Below are positions 5,688 through 9,628 of a stretch of 9,628 nucleotides of DNA, piece by piece. The notes under the pieces are model-generated. The model ran no database searches and was not told the DNA's origin. It saw nothing but the letters and a program-made list of their open reading frames with translations. Positions within the stretch are counted from its first letter, which is position 1. Every line of letters begins with the position of its first letter. The stretch comes from Chlamydiia bacterium (GTDB lineage: Bacteria > Chlamydiota > Chlamydiia > Chlamydiales > Simkaniaceae). A program made the translations under genes and the position numbers. Where the stretch lies: contig JAGROF010000141.1 in the NCBI GenBank assembly GCA_020440405.1, positions 1 to 9,628 on the forward strand, in the 5' to 3' direction.

Positions 5688-6682
5688 AACACCTTCTTCA
5701 AATTAAAAACCTTTCTGTTTCTTTCTCCACGCTATCAAAAAAAGTTCGCGCGCTCCGAGGCGTGAGCTTTCACCTTAAAGAAGGGGAAACTTTAGGGATT
5801 GTGGGAGAATCAGGATGTGGAAAGTCTGTCATGGCAAAAAGTCTCACCCGTCTTTTACCTCCTGTCTCTTCAAACATCGATCAGGGAGAAATCTACTATA
5901 AAGGGGAAGACCTTCTTCTTAAGAAGGAGAGTGAGCTGCGAAAAGTACGAGGAAAAGAGATTGGGATGATCTTTCAAGATCCGATGACCTCCTTAAATCC
6001 CACGATGCGGATTGGAGACCAAATCATTGAAGGATATGCCCTCCATCACCCTCATGCCTCTAGAGAGGAAATGAAACAACGCGCTCTTGAATTGTTAATT
6101 CGAGTCAGCGTTTCCGATGCCCAATCTCGCCTATCACAATACCCCCATGAGCTCAGTGGAGGGATGCGGCAACGGGTGATGATTGCCATTGCTATGATCT
6201 CTTCTCCCAATATTCTCATTGCGGATGAGCCGACAACCGCTCTCGATGTCACGATCCAAGCTCAAATTCTAGGCCTTTTGAAAGAGATTCAAAAGAAAGA
6301 GGGAATGAGCATCGTTCTGATTACCCATGACTTTAGTATTGTTGCAGGATTTTGTGATCGGGTCATTGTGATGTATGCGGGGCGGATCGTCGAAAGTGCT
6401 CCTGTTGATGAGCTCTTTCGTTCTCCCAAACATCCCTATACAAGGCGCCTTTTAAACTCGATTCCCCGCTTGGATCTCCCCTCCACGCGCCATCTCTACT
6501 CTATTCACGGCTCCCCCCCTGACCTCTCTTCTAAAATTAAAGGATGCGCCTTTTCTAAACGGTGTCCTCATGCAATGCACCTTTGCTATGACGGAATCCC
6601 TAGTCCGATTGAAGTCACCCCAGATCACCATACTTCTTGCTGGCTTTTTGACCCTCGTGTTGAACGCAAGGGGCCCTCATGA
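5684..6682 (+). CDS. oppD: Peptide ABC transporter ATPase OppD/DppD
   Basis: First of the two ATPases that power the OppBC channel at the cytoplasmic face. All ABC elements are present: Walker A GESGCGKS (41-48), Q-loop Q98 in IFQDPMTSLNP, signature LSGGMRQR (157-164), Walker B ILIADEP (177-183), D-loop ALD, and switch His215 in ITHD. The C-terminal Opp/Dpp extension (about 245-332) has HPYTRRLLNSIPRL and four cysteines (C288, C294, C301, C319) in the CxxxxxC-x6-C spacing known in this family to hold a 4Fe-4S cluster. Length (332 aa) is standard. Its ATG overlaps the oppC stop as ATGA. Confidence 0.94.
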   Translation: MKHLLQIKNLSVSFSTLSKKVRALRGVSFHLKEGETLGIVGESGCGKSVMAKSLTRLLPPVSSNIDQGEIYYKGEDLLLKKESELRKVRGKEIGMIFQDPMTSLNPTMRIGDQIIEGYALHHPHASREEMKQRALELLIRVSVSDAQSRLSQYPHELSGGMRQRVMIAIAMISSPNILIADEPTTALDVTIQAQILGLLKEIQKKEGMSIVLITHDFSIVAGFCDRVIVMYAGRIVESAPVDELFRSPKHPYTRRLLNSIPRLDLPSTRHLYSIHGSPPDLSSKIKGCAFSKRCPHAMHLCYDGIPSPIEVTPDHHTSCWLFDPRVERKGPS

Positions 6683-7638
6683 ATCAGCCCCTCCTTCAGG
6701 TTAGAAATCTTAAAAAATACTTCGATTATAAAGGAAAAACCCTGCGTGCTGTTGACGGAGTTTCCTTAGAAGTTTTTCCTCAAGAAACTCTCGGTCTTGT
6801 AGGAGAAAGTGGCTGCGGAAAAACAGCCCTAGCACGGGCCATTATGCGCCTTTACGAACCAAGCAGCGGCGACATCCTTTTTAAAGGGGAAAGCATCCTC
6901 AAATACAGGGGAAAAGCAATCAAGGCGCTCCGCCATGATATGCAGTATATCTTTCAAGACCCCTATGCTTCCCTCAATCCCCGCATGACCGCAGGAGAAA
7001 TCATTGCAGAACCTCTCCTCATCCATAATGTTCTGAATCCTGTCGGACGGCAAAAGCGTGTCCAGGAACTCCTGGAACTCGTAGGACTCCGTCCTGAATA
7101 CCGCAGTCGGTTCCCTCATGAATTTAGTGGAGGACAAAGACAACGGATTGGAATTGCACGCTCTTTAGCGCTTAACCCTAGGTTCATCGTTTGCGACGAA
7201 CCGATTGCAGCCCTTGATGTCTCTATCCAAGCCCAAATCATTAATCTTCTCAAGTACCTGCAAGATGAAATGGGACTCACCTATCTCTTTATCTCTCATG
7301 ATCTCGCGATGGTCAAATACCTCTCGACTCGCGTTGCTGTCATGTATCTCGGACACCTTATGGAACTCGCCCCCAGCGAAGCGCTCTACAAAACCCCGTT
7401 ACATCCCTATACCGAAGGGCTCCTTTCTGCGATTCCCATTCCAGATCCCACCATTGAAAAGAAGCGAACCCGTGTCCTTCTTTCAGGAGAAGTCCCCTCT
7501 CCCATCAATCCTCCTAAAGGGTGTGTCTTTTGTACCCGTTGCCCCAAAGTGCAGCCTCTCTGCCACCAAAAGCGCCCTCAGTTGCAAGAAATCACCCCAG
7601 GCCACCAGGTTGCCTGCCACTTCCCTAATATTCAATGA
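6679..7638 (+). CDS. oppF: Peptide ABC transporter ATPase OppF/DppF
   Basis: Second ATPase, forming a heterodimer with OppD. It has Walker A GESGCGKT (42-49), Q-loop Q93 in IFQDPYASLNP, signature FSGGQRQR (149-156, Phe in place of the usual Leu), Walker B FIVCDEP (169-175) with the OppF-typical PIAALDVS, and switch His207 in ISHDL. The C-terminal extension has HPYTEGLLSAIP and cysteines C282, C288, C295 and C313 in the same spacing as in OppD, plus an extra C285, so this subunit also appears able to hold a 4Fe-4S cluster. Its ATG overlaps the oppD stop as ATGA. It is the last gene of the operon; its final 7 bases overlap the 3' end of the convergent APC transporter gene, and no terminator hairpin fits between them. 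Confidence 0.94.
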   Translation: MNQPLLQVRNLKKYFDYKGKTLRAVDGVSLEVFPQETLGLVGESGCGKTALARAIMRLYEPSSGDILFKGESILKYRGKAIKALRHDMQYIFQDPYASLNPRMTAGEIIAEPLLIHNVLNPVGRQKRVQELLELVGLRPEYRSRFPHEFSGGQRQRIGIARSLALNPRFIVCDEPIAALDVSIQAQIINLLKYLQDEMGLTYLFISHDLAMVKYLSTRVAVMYLGHLMELAPSEALYKTPLHPYTEGLLSAIPIPDPTIEKKRTRVLLSGEVPSPINPPKGCVFCTRCPKVQPLCHQKRPQLQEITPGHQVACHFPNIQ

Positions 7639-9497
7639 GCGCTGCAGCAAATCCAGACGGGACAGGTTGAACCTCTGAGAACGCGCTCAACAACAGCGCC
7701 ATAGCCTTTGGAGACGCCGGCAGCTGTGACGACAGTGCCCATAACAAGAAGATCAAACTCTTCTTTTTCGATGAGTTCAAGAATGGCAGCGTCGACGGTG
7801 CGCGCATGAACAACGCGTAGCTTCATTCCGATGTTGAATTCCCGACCGATTGCTTCTGCTCTTTTGAGAATAGAAGAGGCAACGACGGTGCGGTGATAGA
7901 GTGGAGTTTCAAGGGGAAGGGAAAAAGGAACCTCGATGACGTGGACAGCCGTGACATCCGCTCCATGGATTTTGGCGATTTCACAAGCCATTTGCACGGT
8001 TTGAGTCTCTCGTCCCCCTCGAGTGGGAACTAGAATGTGTTTATACTTCTTTGCCTGGAATTCTGGCATTTTGATCTTTTGGATTTCCACCTTTCCTGCT
8101 GGGGGAATGGCTTGCTTTTTCCGAAAGTAAAAGTAGATGATGAGGCCAAAAGCAATCCAAGTGAATCCAAGATCTCTTCCATCGGCCTTTGTAATCACCA
8201 CAAGGCACCAAGTCGCTGCGGTAGCAAGGCCCCCAATGATGGCTGTAATGGGAATCGAACATTTTCCGATCCGGATGTTAAAAGGAATCCGAAAAGGGCG
8301 GTTCATTTCAGGCTTTTTAATGCGCAGGAAGATCAAGGAGAGATGGGTCATAAAGAAAGCAAGCATCGCTCCAAAGTTATAAAGGTTGGCCAAGAAATCG
8401 AGCTTGCCACGCGCGGCTAAAACAATGACAATTGCAAGAATAGCGAAAATTGCTAAAGAAACATAAGGGGTTTTGTGCTTGCGATGAAGCTTATACACAA
8501 AGCGTGGAAGCTGATAGTTTTCCCCCATATTAAATGAAAGGCGTGAGGCTCCAATCAGACCCGCATTAGAGGCAACAAAAAGAATGATCGCCGCTAAAAG
8601 CCCTATCCATCCTCCTAAGATATTGCTTCCATAAGGCATTTTTGATACGATCCCTGCGATTGGGTCCTCGAGAAACTTTGTGCTCAGCTCTTGGGGCGTC
8701 ACTGCAGACAGTGCCACAATAGCAATCCCGATATAGACAAAAAGGAGCATTCCCATTGCTAACATCATTGCTTTAGGAACAGTGCGCGCTGGGTGCTTGG
8801 CTTCTCCACTGAGCTGTGCCATCGATTCGATTCCCGTATAGGCAACCATTGCCATAGCTGTCCCTTTCCAAAAATCTGGCCAGGAAGGAGACCATGAAGA
8901 TCCCTTCACTCCAATCTTCAAGTGCTCCCAAAGATCGGGAAAGTGAATAAACCAAATCGCTCCAACAATGACGATTAAAATCTGTGTCGATAGAGTCAAT
9001 GTAGTTAAAAACCAACTCATTCTCGCAGAGTTCTTGGCTCCAAAATAATTGATAAAAAAGAGAATAATAATCACACAGACCGTGAACCCGATTTTTACAG
9101 AAACGATCTTCAGCCCTCCGACAAAAAATGCTAAGTAAGGAGCGATCGAATACGAGGAGATGGCAATCGTGACAATAAAGTCTAAGAGAAGACCCCATCC
9201 TGCAATGAATGAAATCAAATCGTTAAACGCATGACGGGTAAAGGTTGCCGAACCTCCAGAATCTCTAAGCATCGCTGAAAGCTCTGCATAAGATAGGGCT
9301 GTACAGGCAAAAACAAGCCCTGCAAGTGCCAGGCTAATGGGAGCCGCCCCTAAGGAAAAAAGTGCGGTAATCCCTAAAGCATAATAAATCGATGACCCAA
9401 GGTCTCCATACCCCACTGCAAACAAGTCCCCAACACCGAGAATCCGCTTCATTGAGCCTTTATCTATCTGCGAGATTTTTGACTGCTTTTCTGCCAT
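7632..9497 (-). CDS. APC-family amino acid transporter fused to a C-terminal UspA domain
   Basis: A 621-aa inner-membrane transporter. Residues 1-460 form the APC core, with about 12 membrane segments near 19-40, 45-72, 92-120, 132-155, 163-187, 210-229, 242-267, 293-318, 345-363, 368-392, 412-436 and 443-460. Typical sites are the Gly-rich helix 1 (GVGDLFAVGYGDLGSSIYYA, 21-40) and the helix 6 region AYTGIESMAQLSGEAKHPAR (219-238), the APC substrate-binding segment. Residues 484-617 are a cytoplasmic universal-stress-type domain: KHILVPTRGG (486-495), GADVTAVHVIEVP (512-524), FDLLVMG (581-587) and ERVLRGSTCPVWI (604-616). The UspA ATP loop is degenerate: the usual G-x2-G-x9-G-S/T is not kept and Ala601 replaces the Ser/Thr. 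The fusion suggests transport regulated through the soluble domain. Substrate is unknown; Chlamydia carries a related APC antiporter (xasA) beside dhnA. ATG 9497 follows AAGGTAGG. Confidence 0.9.
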   Translation of the reverse strand: MAEKQSKISQIDKGSMKRILGVGDLFAVGYGDLGSSIYYALGITALFSLGAAPISLALAGLVFACTALSYAELSAMLRDSGGSATFTRHAFNDLISFIAGWGLLLDFIVTIAISSYSIAPYLAFFVGGLKIVSVKIGFTVCVIIILFFINYFGAKNSARMSWFLTTLTLSTQILIVIVGAIWFIHFPDLWEHLKIGVKGSSWSPSWPDFWKGTAMAMVAYTGIESMAQLSGEAKHPARTVPKAMMLAMGMLLFVYIGIAIVALSAVTPQELSTKFLEDPIAGIVSKMPYGSNILGGWIGLLAAIILFVASNAGLIGASRLSFNMGENYQLPRFVYKLHRKHKTPYVSLAIFAILAIVIVLAARGKLDFLANLYNFGAMLAFFMTHLSLIFLRIKKPEMNRPFRIPFNIRIGKCSIPITAIIGGLATAATWCLVVITKADGRDLGFTWIAFGLIIYFYFRKKQAIPPAGKVEIQKIKMPEFQAKKYKHILVPTRGGRETQTVQMACEIAKIHGADVTAVHVIEVPFSLPLETPLYHRTVVASSILKRAEAIGREFNIGMKLRVVHARTVDAAILELIEKEEFDLLVMGTVVTAAGVSKGYGAVVERVLRGSTCPVWICCSAH

Positions 9498-9581
9498 GAA
9501 CCTACCTTTTTACACATTTTCCATCCTGTAAAAAACGTTCTTTTTATTCCACTATTTTTGATAGAATGCTTTGAACCTACC

Positions 9582-9628
9582 CTAGAGGGTGTCGCCCGCG
9601 AGCTGCTCATCCCTTAAGCGCCTTCTAT
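9582..9628 (-). CDS. Possible C-terminal tail of a further minus-strand gene (right edge)
   Basis: One minus-strand frame is open from the window edge for 14 codons (ending LRDEQLAGDTL) to a TAG at 9582-9584. The GC-richer sequence and charged residues suit a protein end, but 14 codons is too little for a family call and chance is likely enough. The other two minus frames have stops within 15 bases of the edge. Bases 9498-9581, between this tail and the transporter start, appear non-coding. Confidence 0.22.
   Translation of the reverse strand, partial: RRRLRDEQLAGDTL

Noticed and set aside
8037..8420. Plus-strand frames of 127 and 81 codons opposite the APC transporter
   Set aside because: They are antisense to a well-supported membrane protein and have no recognisable domain.
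1..9628. CRISPR arrays, tRNA or rRNA genes, riboswitches
   Set aside because: No regularly spaced repeats, cloverleaf-like sequences or conserved rRNA stretches were seen on either strand.

Overview
The window most likely comes from a host-associated, obligate intracellular bacterium, probably a Chlamydia-related one (Parachlamydiales-like). This is inferred from gene content; no marker gene settles it. A FbaB/DhnA-type class I aldolase shares the window with an APC amino acid transporter. From memory, the aldolase (dhnA) and an APC antiporter (xasA) are neighbours in Chlamydia trachomatis. Here a complete oppBCDF operon lies between the two.

Left part (1-2470). A partial minus-strand gene of unknown function (1-547) runs off the left edge. 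It is followed by a compositionally different block: hand counts of sample 60-base lines give about 33-40% GC here, against about 47-55% on either side. The block holds two convergent genes whose stop codons overlap: a 100-aa plus-strand protein (736-1038) and a minus-strand SAM-dependent methyltransferase (2400 to 1035). The methyltransferase is split by a run of nine T; removing one T restores a single 454-codon frame. Both proteins start MFS(I/L)LG. Both have N-termini that are Arg/Ser/aromatic-rich, lack acidic residues and end in an R-x-F/Y motif, like mitochondrial import presequences. This is the most unusual content of the window and suggests a pair of host-organelle-directed proteins; that is inference.

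Middle (2470-3840). fbaB (minus) has a close-to-consensus promoter overlapped by an 18-bp operator-like palindrome. Between fbaB and oppB sits a roughly 164-bp nested palindrome (3603-3766). All three pairs of its arms share one centre, and its ends read GGTAGTGT flanked by TA, so it resembles a MITE or IS remnant. A TTGACA-17-TAAATT promoter follows and points into oppB.

Right part (3841-9497). oppB, oppC, oppD and oppF form a tightly coupled operon, each pair overlapping by 4 bp (GTGA or ATGA). It encodes both permeases and both ATPases of an oligopeptide/dipeptide ABC importer, but no substrate-binding protein. It converges, with a 7-bp overlap, on a minus-strand gene for a 12-TM APC transporter fused to a C-terminal UspA domain. 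Functionally the window combines peptide and amino acid import with central carbon metabolism, which suits a host-dependent lifestyle. The last 130 bases are mostly non-coding, with perhaps the tail of another minus-strand gene.
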